Source: Pseudomonas sp. P5_109
GTDB lineage: Bacteria; Pseudomonadota; Gammaproteobacteria; Pseudomonadales; Pseudomonadaceae
Assembly: GCF_034009455.1 (NCBI RefSeq)
Contig: NZ_CP125380.1
Location: 6,553,001 to 6,617,000, forward strand
Length of the DNA stretch: 64,000 bases
Direction of reading: 5' to 3'
Shown here: positions 1 to 8,339 of the stretch, piece by piece
Position numbering within the stretch: the stretch's first letter is position 1
Layout of the letters: each line of letters opens with the position of its first letter
The notes under the pieces: model-generated
Seen by the model: the letters and a program-made list of their open reading frames with translations, nothing else
Database searches by the model: none
Told to the model about the DNA's origin: nothing
Made by a program: the position numbers and the translations under genes

Positions 1-1
1 C

Positions 2-1453
2 TGGTTCGGGGACGCACTGGCCAAGTTTGAAGAACTGGGAAAAGTCGATTCGACGCAAACAAGCGCCTACTACCCGCTGTATGAGGACGTGCCGTACTCC
101 AGGCGCCTTGAAATCGTGCCATTCGACCCAGTTCTCTATGCCGTAAAAAATAGCCCTGAACTGAAAGACGATCAGGAAACTCCTGCGAAAATTCACTTCC
201 TAGACGACCGGGACCTTGGCTCGGCAGCCACCGATACCCAGGCCTTCATCACCCACCACGACGAACTGATTCTGATTTCAATACGGGGCACCAGTGAAAA
301 AATCGCGGATGGCTTGCGCGATGCTGATGCGTTACAAGTGCCGTTTGAAGACACCAATGGAAAGGTGCACCGTGGTTTTTATGGGGCAGCACAGAAAGCC
401 TACGACTTCGCGGTGAAGTACCTCGACAAGTTTTATGCCGGTCAAAAGCTACTGATCTGCGGCCACAGCCTCGGGGGTGCAGTGGCGTTGCTGCTCTCGG
501 AAATGCTGCGCCGACGAGAAGGCTTCGACTACAACATCCAGCTCTACACCTACGGCGCCCCCCGCGCCGGCGACGCCAATTTCGCAAAAGGTGCGAAGCC
601 GCTGGTGCACTACCGCATGGTCGCCCATAACGACCCGGTGCCGAGCGTGCCCGGTACCTGGATGAACACCCGGGCAGACATCTACGGGGTGGGGGCAGTT
701 TTGACCTTTGCCAACGTGCCGGTTGGCCTCTCGGTCTTTGTAGCAGGCATCACTAACTGGAAAGGCGAACCCTACGAACATCACGGTACCCTGCGTCACG
801 CAATGCCGGTGCAGTTCAACGCCAGGGAAGCGTCCATGATCCTCTGGGAACCCGGATGCGACACGATTGCCCAGCATGCCGCCTGCTCGGTGGCCATCCA
901 GCAAAAAAACGGGCTTCCGGATCGACCTTTTTTGCTGGCCCAACTCTTCAGTGCCGGCAGCCACTCGATGACCGGCAGCTACATTCCAGCCTGCTGGGCA
1001 TCGTTCAAGCGTTCGCAGGAGGCTCAAGAGAGAAATCGCTCCCTCGTCACCGACCTGGAGTTTGAATGGATAGAGGATGCACTCAAGAACATTACCGATC
1101 AGTTGCGTTCAACTCGGCGTCACTTCTCGAACCAAACCATGAAGTATCAAGAAACCCACCAGGCGGATATCAACGCCCTCGTGCTTGAGACCGACAAAGT
1201 AAGTTCGACACTCGCCCGACTGAAAACCTTGCGCTACGAGCGCGTCACCGAACAAAAGGTCTACGGATCGCTTACGACTCAGCCCGAGCAGCTGGCCGAA
1301 AACCTGCAACGCTGGCTTGCCCATGCGGAAAATCAGGTCATTGAGCAGTTGGCCATGGCGCCAGCCAACGGAAATCATGACGAACTGCTGGCTTCGATCT
1401 ACGGCCATGCCATCGGTGCGCCCTACAACCTGGACATCGATTCGCTTATTTGA
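2..1453 (+). CDS. Class-3 lipase-fold protein, 5' end outside window
   Basis: The reading frame is open from base 2, so the true start lies before the window; a GTG at 89 is only an internal candidate. Numbered from that GTG, the protein shows the Lipase_3 alpha/beta hydrolase signature: oxyanion-type RGT near residue 66, nucleophile elbow GHSLGGA with Ser about 127, a probable catalytic Asp in HNDPVP (about 182) and His candidates in EHHGTLRH (231-237). About 200 residues of helical, charged sequence follow with no recognised domain. Likely an esterase or phospholipase. Class-3 lipases with long C-terminal extensions occur among type VI secretion lipase effectors (Tle2-type), but the upstream neighbour that would support this is not visible. 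Confidence 0.8.
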   Translation, partial: WFGDALAKFEELGKVDSTQTSAYYPLYEDVPYSRRLEIVPFDPVLYAVKNSPELKDDQETPAKIHFLDDRDLGSAATDTQAFITHHDELILISIRGTSEKIADGLRDADALQVPFEDTNGKVHRGFYGAAQKAYDFAVKYLDKFYAGQKLLICGHSLGGAVALLLSEMLRRREGFDYNIQLYTYGAPRAGDANFAKGAKPLVHYRMVAHNDPVPSVPGTWMNTRADIYGVGAVLTFANVPVGLSVFVAGITNWKGEPYEHHGTLRHAMPVQFNAREASMILWEPGCDTIAQHAACSVAIQQKNGLPDRPFLLAQLFSAGSHSMTGSYIPACWASFKRSQEAQERNRSLVTDLEFEWIEDALKNITDQLRSTRRHFSNQTMKYQETHQADINALVLETDKVSSTLARLKTLRYERVTEQKVYGSLTTQPEQLAENLQRWLAHAENQVIEQLAMAPANGNHDELLASIYGHAIGAPYNLDIDSLI

Positions 1454-1613
1454 AGGCCATGCAGCCCTATCGCCGGATGCGCGTTTTCCGGTGAGCTGCG
1501 ATTCAAGGCTCTTTCCAGAGAGTCAACGAGGTGTGATTTTGTGCGTGACGGCGGGCAGTTGGCAGCGGTTAAAGGCTCTCGTTATACAGTCGAGTCAAAG
1601 CGGCGCTTTTTGG

Positions 1614-1653
1614 GGCCGCTTCGCGACCCAGCGGGAGCAAGCTCCCTCGCCAC
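1614..1653. repeat. Solo D-type REP half-unit
   Basis: Matches the right arm of the D-type units at 18281-18371 and 52715-52847 (gcttcgcgac...gggagcaagctccctcgccac) with no partner arm nearby. Probably a decayed or half REPIN. Confidence 0.7.
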
Positions 1654-1687
1654 CGTAATGCTGTTCACTTAAGCGAATGTGGTCCTC

Positions 1688-1787
1688 TGTAGGAGCGAGC
1701 CTGCTCGCGATGGTCGTTAACGATAACGCGTATTTACTGGCTAAACGCGGCGCTCTTGAGTCCATCGCGAGCAAGCTCGCTCCTACA
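1688..1787. repeat. A-type REPIN (100 bp)
   Basis: Two inward-facing arms, tgtaggagcgagcctgctcg and its near complement ending in ctcctaca, separated by a spacer. It is exactly 100 bp, like seven of the eight other A-type units in the window. Confidence 0.9.
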
Positions 1788-1830
1788 ATTTCCTTAACTG
1801 AACAGCATTACCCTCGCCACAGGGGTTCGG

Positions 1831-2289
1831 TCAGATTAACCCCGCCCCCACCAGCAACGCTTCCAGCGCCAACAGATCCGGCACCTTCGCCACCTGATCC
1901 CCCACCTGCACCGCCGCCTGCTCCAGCGCACACAACGGCACATCCACATAACTCAACTGACTGTCGAGCTTGCAGGAGCGCGGAATGCCCTGCACCAGCA
2001 GGGCGATGAATTTCAGTTCGGGGCGCCCGCCGAGGGTGTTGAGGATGACAATCCGCGCACGCTCGCCAATGACGATTTTCTGCCCGCAGGCCGACTCGAA
2101 ACTCAGCAGCGCAATCTGTCGATCGCGCCACGTCACCAGGCCCAGGTACCACGGCGGCGTGTCGAGGTCGAAAGTCCCCGGTGGCTGGTAATCGATCAGC
2201 TCGGCAACGGCGACGTTGGGCAGGATCAGGTTGCGGTCGGCCAATGGCAGCAGCAGGCCGGTGAGGTTGCTGGTGCGGTGCTCAAGCAT
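1831..2289 (-). CDS. chpC: ChpC, CheW-like adaptor
   Basis: A single CheW-like domain of 152 residues. In P. aeruginosa ChpC is an accessory CheW-like linker of the Pil-Chp system, coupling receptor input to the ChpA kinase that controls type IV pilus twitching. The start codon overlaps the end of chpA (ATGCTTGA, 8 nt), so translation is probably coupled. In P. aeruginosa the methylesterase gene chpB lies between chpA and chpC; here they abut directly. It is the last gene of the operon, followed by an A-type REPIN. The assignment rests on position plus the CheW fold. Confidence 0.85.
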   Translation of the reverse strand: MLEHRTSNLTGLLLPLADRNLILPNVAVAELIDYQPPGTFDLDTPPWYLGLVTWRDRQIALLSFESACGQKIVIGERARIVILNTLGGRPELKFIALLVQGIPRSCKLDSQLSYVDVPLCALEQAAVQVGDQVAKVPDLLALEALLVGAGLI

Positions 2290-5200
2290 GGGTCTTGCTC
2301 CACAAGGCGATGCTTTCGAGCAGCACCGATTCCTGGTACGGCTTGCCGAGGTAGTCGTTGACGCCGATGGCCATGGCGCGATCGCGGTGTTTCTGTCCGG
2401 TACGTGAAGTGATCATGATGATCGGCAGGTGTTGCAGGCGTTCGTCGTTGCGCACCAGGGTCGCGACTTCGAAACCATCCATGCGTGGCATCTCGATGTC
2501 CAGCAGCATAAGGTCGGGCATGTGCTCTTCCAGCAGCAGCATGGCGTCGACTCCGTCCTTGGCGGTCAGCACGTTCATGCCGTGGCGTTCGAGCAAACGG
2601 CTGGTGACCTTGCGCACGGTGACCGAGTCGTCGACCACCATCACCAGCAGCGGCCGATGCGGTTCGGCCTCGACTTCTTGCCCCGCCGGACGCTGGGGCA
2701 CACGGGCCTGCATGGCACGGATCGGCGCCAGCAAATCCAGAATCAGCACCACCCGGCCATCGCCGAGAATTGTCGCTCCGGACACCCCTTGCACCGCCGC
2801 GAATTGCGCCCCCAGGCTCTTGACCACGATCTCACGGGTGCCGGCCATGGCATCCACCTGCACCGCGATGTGCCGTTCGTTGCACTGCACCAGCAGCACC
2901 GGCAACGGCAGGCTCTGGCCCAACAGCTTCGGGCGCGGGCTGGTTTTCAGCAGCTCACCCAGATAGCACAGCTCGTAACGTTGCCCGGCGTATTCGTAGG
3001 TGGGCGAATCGAAACGGAAATACCCTTCGAGTTCAATGGGCAGGACACGAACGATGCCGTCGATGGTATTGAGCGGAATCGCATATTGATCCTCACCGCA
3101 CTGCACCATCAACGCCCGGTTGACCGATACCGTGAACGGCAGGCGAATGCGGAAATGCACGCCTTGCCCGGGCACCGAGTCGATGCTCATGGTGCCGCCC
3201 AGTTGCCGCACCTCTTCGTGCACCACGTCCATGCCGACGCCGCGCCCGGAGATCTGGGTGACTTTCTCGGCGGTGGAAAACCCCGGCTGCAGGATGAACT
3301 GCAACACGTCGTGATCGCTGATGACGCTGTCCGGGGACAGCAGGCCGCGCTTGATCGCCTTGCGCCGCACGGCGTCCAGCGGCACACCGGCGCCATCGTC
3401 GCAGATATCGAAAATGATATCGCCACCTTCGCGCAGCAGATCGAGGGTGATCTTGCCCTTGGCCGGTTTCCCCGCCGCCAGCCGTGCTTCGACGGACTCC
3501 AGGCCGTGGTCGACGGCGTTGCGCAGCATGTGCTCCAGCGGCGCGGCCATGCGCTCAAGGACGTTGCGATCCATCTCGCCTTCGGCGTTATCGACGATGA
3601 AATCCACGTCCTTGCCAAGTTCGTCGGCCACCTGCCGGACGATGCGCTGCAAACGCGGGAGCATGCGCTCGAATGGCACCATGCGCGTACGCATCAGGCC
3701 TTCCTGCAACTCGGTGTTGATGCGGCCCTGCTGTTGCAGCAAATTTTCCGCATCCTGATTGCGTCGCTCAAGGGTTTCCTTGAGGTCGAGCAAGTCAGAG
3801 GCCGATTCGAACAGCGCACGGGACAGTTGCTGCAACTGTGAATGGCGGTCCATTTCCAGCGGGTCGAATTCTTCGTAGCCCAGGCGTTCGGCGTCGACCT
3901 GCTGACGGCTGAGGATCCGCCCCTGGGTTTCGGTATCGAGGCGGCGCAACTGGTCGCGCATGCGCTCGATGGTGGTCTCCATCTCACTCAGGGCGATGTG
4001 CGCATCGTTGACCTGCTGTTCGATGCGGCCACGCAAGATCGAGGTTTCACCGGCCAGGTTGACCAGATCGTCGAGCAGTTCCGCCGAGACCTTGACCATG
4101 TCGGCGCCGGCATCGGACGGCGACGCCAGCGGCTCGGCCTTGGGCGTGGTCGATGGCGCAACCGGCGTGGACGCTTCAGGCACCGCCGGGTGGCTGAAGT
4201 TCTTGATCGCATCGATCAAGCGGTCGGCCGGCGGCATCGGCTCACCGGCGCGGGCCGCGTCGAGCATCTGCGCGAGGCGGTCATGGCTGCGCTGCAACAG
4301 CGCAAACAACGGCGCCGTCGGTTGCAACATGCCAGTGGACAGGCCTTCGTAGAGGAACTCCAGTTCATGGGCCAGATCGCCAATCGCGGCGATTTCCACC
4401 ATGCGCGCGCCGCCCTTGAGGGTGTGCAGATCGCGCAGCAGGGTTTCCACTTCCTGGCGATTCGCAGGCTGGGCCTGCCAGCGCTCCAGCGCCGCCCCGG
4501 AGCTTTCGATGATGTCGAAACCTTCCTCGAGGAAGATCTCCAGCAATTCGGGATCATGGGCGGCCGAATCCTGGGTGGCCGCCGGTTCGCTGACCTCGGT
4601 GGTGCCCGCATGGCCCTGCCGGTAGGCGCGAATGGCCTCGATCAGTTCGGCGCAGTCGTCCAACGGCTGGCGGTGCTGTAGCTGCTCAAGGTACTGCGCC
4701 AAACGGTCATGGCTGTGCTGCAACAGCACCGCCAGTGACTCGCTGAAGGCATAGCGACGATCTACCAGCCCTTCGTAAAGGTTTTCCAGCTCATGGGCCA
4801 GATCGCCGACCGGCCCGACCTCGGCCATGCGCGCGCCGCCCTTGAGGGTGTGCAGATCCCGTTGCAGGGACGACAGCGGCGCGGCGTTGTCCGAATCGCG
4901 CAACCAGCGCTGCAAGGCCTGACCGGCGCTTTCGAGGATATCCACCGCTTCCTCAAGGAAGATCGCCACGATTTCATCGTCCAGCCCACGCCCCTCTCCT
5001 GTAGGAGCGAGCTCGCTCGCGATGGGCGTTAACGATGACGTGTTGTCATTGGATAAACGCGGCGCCTTTGAGTCCATCGCGAGCGAGCTCGCTCCTACAG
5101 GTGCAGGGGGCAGCGTGTGCTCCAGTTCGGCGGTGGCTGCGCCCAGTTCGCGGATGCTCAGGCTGCGGCTGCCATCGCTGCGGATCAGGCCCATGGCCGA

Positions 5201-8200
5201 CGGGTCGAGGCTCTCGTCGAGCAGCTCGCGCAAGGCCCTGATCCGTTGCGGTTGCGGGCTGACTTCCTGACCGGCGGCCAGTTCGTCGAGCATGTTGATC
5301 AGCGCTTCGTGAGCACCCTGTGCCTCATGGAAAAACCGCTCGCTGACCGCGAGGCTGCTTTCTTCCACGGCACCGTAGAGATCGAGCAACGCCTCGCACA
5401 ACTCATCCACCGGGTGCAAATCGGCCAGATGGGCGCCTTCGCCGAGGGTGGTCAATTCGTCCAGCAGCGCGCTGAGTTCCTGACGTTCGCCGGGGTGTTG
5501 CTGCCAGCGCTGCAACAGGCTTTCAGCATCCAGCAGGATGTCCATGCCCTGGGCGAGGAAGTTGTTGATCAGTTGCGGATCGCGCTTGACCCGCAGCCCG
5601 GTGTTCGGGGTATTCAGGAGGTTTTCCAGACGCTCGGCCAGCAGCGCCCTGGCGCGTTCGATCAAACTCCGCGCGCCGGGAATTTCCGCCAACGGATCGC
5701 GTTTGAGCTGGCGCAAACCAAGGCGGAACAGCCCTTCTGCCTCCAGCAGCAATTCGACTTCATCCAGGTCCAGTGCGATCAGGTGCGCCTTGTATTCCCG
5801 GGCCAGTTGATCCAGCGGTGTGGCCAGCTCGGCAATCGGCAAGACACCGGCCATGGAGGCACTGCCCTTGAGGGTGTGCAAGGCGCGCTGCAATTCGTCG
5901 CTGGCCTGCAGCGGTACATGTTCGGCGGCCTGATCAAGGAAGCGATTGAGGCTGCCCAGATGGGTTTCGGCCTCTTTGCGGAAGATCTCCAGCAACAGCG
6001 GGTCGAGGGCCGCGACGTCTTGGGTATCCTCATCGGACACCGGTTCATCGCCCTTGGCCAGGGCATGGGCACGGGCGGCCAACTGATCGACATCGTTGCG
6101 CTGACGCTGGGCATTGGCGGCATATTCAGCCACCAGCTCCGGCAGCAGATGCAGCACATCGCCGATCAGTTGCTGCACCGTAGCGCCCGGCTCCACGCTG
6201 TCTTCCAGTACGCGGTTGAGCAGGTTTTCCACCGCCCAGGCCAACTCGCCCAGTACCAGGGCGCGGACCATGCGGCCACTGCCCTTGAGGGTATGAAAGG
6301 CGCGGCGCAGCTCACTCAGGGCCGAGTGGTTGTCAGGGTTGGCCGACCAGCGCGGCAAGTACTCGCGCAGGATTTCCAGGACTTCGTCGGTTTCTTCGAG
6401 GAACACTTCGCGCAGTTCCTCGTCCACCGGCTCTTCGCCTGCGGGCGGCGGCAGCAGGCTGCCCGGGGTGTTCAGCGCGGGCGGGTTCAGGCTCGAAACC
6501 GGGCTGGCAAGCACATCGGCCAGGGTCTGGACGGTCTGCGGATCTTCCAGCTCCCGCATCATCTGCAGGACCTGCGCTTCGCTCGGGTTGAGCACCTCAT
6601 CAAGCACCGGCACATGCTGCTCACTGGGGAAAAAGCCGAGGCTCGCCAGGCTTTTTTCCGCGACATCGAGCAGGTTTTCGCCCTGCGCTTGCGGGTCATC
6701 ACTGAGACGTTCGAGGTAGTACTCGATGCTGGTGATCACGTCGGCAAGGCTGTCCAGCTCCTGCCAGCCCGGTTGACCCGGCTCGAACAACAGGTGCTCG
6801 CGAATGAAGTGATTGCAGGTTTCCACCAGGCTCGCCGCCCGGCTCAACGGAATCATCGCCAGGGCGCCGCGCACCTGGGTCAGCAAGGCCGGCAGCGCCT
6901 GCAAATGCTGGCGGTCCCAATCGGCGTCGATGTAGTCGACGATCATGTCCTTGGCCTGCTGTAAACAGATGCGGGCCTCCTTGATCACGATCTGATGGAT
7001 CTGCGTCAGGTCGGTGGTTGGCAGGCGATTGTCATCCTGGCTCTCCGGCTCCACGGTCCCGACCATGCCGGCCAGTGTCGCTTCGACGTACAGCAAGGCC
7101 CCGGCAACGTCCATGAGGATCGCATCGTTGGGTTCGCGCTGGCCCTGTGCGAGGCTGAGCACCACCGCCAGTTGGTCGATGATCACCTTGCGCGGCTGGC
7201 CGAAGCCCAGGACTGCCAGGGTGTCGGCGATTTGCCGCAGCGGCGCCAGCAGGCTTTCGAGGTCAGACGTGTGCTGGCGGTCACTGCGCACGAACAGATC
7301 CAGACGCTCCTTGACCCGCACCAGTTCTTCGCACAGCGCCGCCAGGACCGAGCGCATGGCGTCACGGTCAGGACCGGCCAGCCGCGCGCGTTCTTCATCG
7401 ACCATCGCGCTGTCAGGCAGCGCCTCGTCCAGTGAGTAGCGTTCTTTCATGGTCAGCATCTGCCCGGTGGGATGTTCGGCCTTGGCAATGTAGAAGAGCA
7501 AACTCTTGAGCAGCTCCGGCGGGGCCGATTGGTTGATGCCGTGCATGCCTTGTTCGAGCAGGCGCTTGAGTTCCTTGTCGGCATCCTTGAACAGGCTGCG
7601 CAAGGCCGGGCTGTTGGCGATCGCGCCGCCCTGCATGCCTTCGACCAGCGCCGATGCCACCTGCCACAACGGGCTCAGGGGCGCATTGGCGCACAGCGCT
7701 TCGAGGCGGGCGAAGACCTTGGCCAGGTAATCGAGGTTGGTGTCGTTGTCTTGCTCACGCAGGAAGCCGACCAGCGCCATTTGCAGCATCTGCCGCAACT
7801 TGCGCAGCACATTGGGTAATTCGGCCGGTTCCAGCTGCGCCAGCGCTTGTGCGTCCAGCGCTGGCAACTCCGGCAATTGCGGGCTGAACAGGCTGGTTTC
7901 CGACAGCAGGCTTTCACCACGGGCACTGCGCAGGTCGTTGATCAGGGGCAACACCACCAAGGGCAAATCGCGACGCGCGCCTTGCACCCGGTCCAGGTAG
8001 ATCGGCAACTGCCCGAGGGCCTGCATCAACAGGTGCAACGCCTCGTCGCGATGGCTGACACGATTGCCCTGCAAGGCCACGGCCAATTGTTCCATTTCTT
8101 CGGCGAGCAACGCCGCACCGTAGAACTCGACCATCTGCAAGCTGCCGTGGACCTGATGGATGCACGAAAGGCAATCATCCAGCGCTTGGGTCGCCTGCGG

Positions 8201-8302
8201 GTCATCGAGCAGGTTTTCAATCGCGTGATGAGCCTGTTTCAGCGTTTCGGCAATCTCGCCCTTGACCCACTCGAGGGCCACATAGTCGTGCCGATCACCC
8301 AT
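2282..8302 (-). CDS. chpA: ChpA, multi-Hpt hybrid histidine kinase
   Basis: A 2006-residue CheA-type kinase of the Pil-Chp pathway. A degenerate Hpt-like N-terminus (HQVHGSLQM, about residue 51) is followed by four HTLKG phosphotransfer motifs near residues 670, 809, 1150 and 1291. Then come the dimerisation helices, the HATPase (N-box NAVDHG about 1597, DDGAGVP, GRGVGMD), a CheW-like domain and a C-terminal receiver (VVDDS, phospho-Asp in LLDIEMP about 1932). P. aeruginosa ChpA is larger (about 2470 residues, more phosphotransfer domains). The start MGDRHDY is chosen over an 18-residue upstream extension that would run back to the pilJ stop. Residues 1068-1102 are encoded by an in-frame A-type REPIN. 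Confidence 0.93.
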   Translation of the reverse strand: MGDRHDYVALEWVKGEIAETLKQAHHAIENLLDDPQATQALDDCLSCIHQVHGSLQMVEFYGAALLAEEMEQLAVALQGNRVSHRDEALHLLMQALGQLPIYLDRVQGARRDLPLVVLPLINDLRSARGESLLSETSLFSPQLPELPALDAQALAQLEPAELPNVLRKLRQMLQMALVGFLREQDNDTNLDYLAKVFARLEALCANAPLSPLWQVASALVEGMQGGAIANSPALRSLFKDADKELKRLLEQGMHGINQSAPPELLKSLLFYIAKAEHPTGQMLTMKERYSLDEALPDSAMVDEERARLAGPDRDAMRSVLAALCEELVRVKERLDLFVRSDRQHTSDLESLLAPLRQIADTLAVLGFGQPRKVIIDQLAVVLSLAQGQREPNDAILMDVAGALLYVEATLAGMVGTVEPESQDDNRLPTTDLTQIHQIVIKEARICLQQAKDMIVDYIDADWDRQHLQALPALLTQVRGALAMIPLSRAASLVETCNHFIREHLLFEPGQPGWQELDSLADVITSIEYYLERLSDDPQAQGENLLDVAEKSLASLGFFPSEQHVPVLDEVLNPSEAQVLQMMRELEDPQTVQTLADVLASPVSSLNPPALNTPGSLLPPPAGEEPVDEELREVFLEETDEVLEILREYLPRWSANPDNHSALSELRRAFHTLKGSGRMVRALVLGELAWAVENLLNRVLEDSVEPGATVQQLIGDVLHLLPELVAEYAANAQRQRNDVDQLAARAHALAKGDEPVSDEDTQDVAALDPLLLEIFRKEAETHLGSLNRFLDQAAEHVPLQASDELQRALHTLKGSASMAGVLPIAELATPLDQLAREYKAHLIALDLDEVELLLEAEGLFRLGLRQLKRDPLAEIPGARSLIERARALLAERLENLLNTPNTGLRVKRDPQLINNFLAQGMDILLDAESLLQRWQQHPGERQELSALLDELTTLGEGAHLADLHPVDELCEALLDLYGAVEESSLAVSERFFHEAQGAHEALINMLDELAAGQEVSPQPQRIRALRELLDESLDPSAMGLIRSDGSRSLSIRELGAATAELEHTLPPAPVGASSLAMDSKAPRLSNDNTSSLTPIASELAPTGEGRGLDDEIVAIFLEEAVDILESAGQALQRWLRDSDNAAPLSSLQRDLHTLKGGARMAEVGPVGDLAHELENLYEGLVDRRYAFSESLAVLLQHSHDRLAQYLEQLQHRQPLDDCAELIEAIRAYRQGHAGTTEVSEPAATQDSAAHDPELLEIFLEEGFDIIESSGAALERWQAQPANRQEVETLLRDLHTLKGGARMVEIAAIGDLAHELEFLYEGLSTGMLQPTAPLFALLQRSHDRLAQMLDAARAGEPMPPADRLIDAIKNFSHPAVPEASTPVAPSTTPKAEPLASPSDAGADMVKVSAELLDDLVNLAGETSILRGRIEQQVNDAHIALSEMETTIERMRDQLRRLDTETQGRILSRQQVDAERLGYEEFDPLEMDRHSQLQQLSRALFESASDLLDLKETLERRNQDAENLLQQQGRINTELQEGLMRTRMVPFERMLPRLQRIVRQVADELGKDVDFIVDNAEGEMDRNVLERMAAPLEHMLRNAVDHGLESVEARLAAGKPAKGKITLDLLREGGDIIFDICDDGAGVPLDAVRRKAIKRGLLSPDSVISDHDVLQFILQPGFSTAEKVTQISGRGVGMDVVHEEVRQLGGTMSIDSVPGQGVHFRIRLPFTVSVNRALMVQCGEDQYAIPLNTIDGIVRVLPIELEGYFRFDSPTYEYAGQRYELCYLGELLKTSPRPKLLGQSLPLPVLLVQCNERHIAVQVDAMAGTREIVVKSLGAQFAAVQGVSGATILGDGRVVLILDLLAPIRAMQARVPQRPAGQEVEAEPHRPLLVMVVDDSVTVRKVTSRLLERHGMNVLTAKDGVDAMLLLEEHMPDLMLLDIEMPRMDGFEVATLVRNDERLQHLPIIMITSRTGQKHRDRAMAIGVNDYLGKPYQESVLLESIALWSKTHA
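4998..5101. repeat. A-type REPIN inside the chpA reading frame
   Basis: The 100-bp core at 5000-5099 has the same arms as the intergenic A-type units; the palindrome extends to cctgtag...ctacagg at 4998-5101. It is translated on the minus strand as a linker of about 34 residues, from PVGASSLAMDS to IASELAPTG, between the third and fourth Hpt regions of ChpA, without a stop or frame change. Confidence 0.93.
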
Positions 8303-8339
8303 AACCACTCCAGTCACAATAGTTCTACCTGCGGGCGGT

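Larger units (their letters stand above)
1454..1830. other. Gene-free stretch with repeats
   Basis: Between the convergent lipase and chpC genes. It holds a solo D-type REP (1614-1653) and a complete A-type REPIN (1688-1787). The first 160 bases show no convincing gene, terminator or promoter. Short open frames here read through the repeats and are not believed. Confidence 0.6.

Noticed and set aside
1677..2009. Small frames beginning VGASLLAM or MGAGLLAK-like, seen at many places
   Set aside because: These peptides are translations of A- and C-type REP arms, not conserved proteins; only the copy within chpA is really translated as part of a gene.
5117..6964. 615-codon open frame opposite to chpA
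   Set aside because: Antisense shadow of GC-rich coding sequence; composition is His/Gln/Arg-rich without any family motif, and the minus strand is clearly ChpA.
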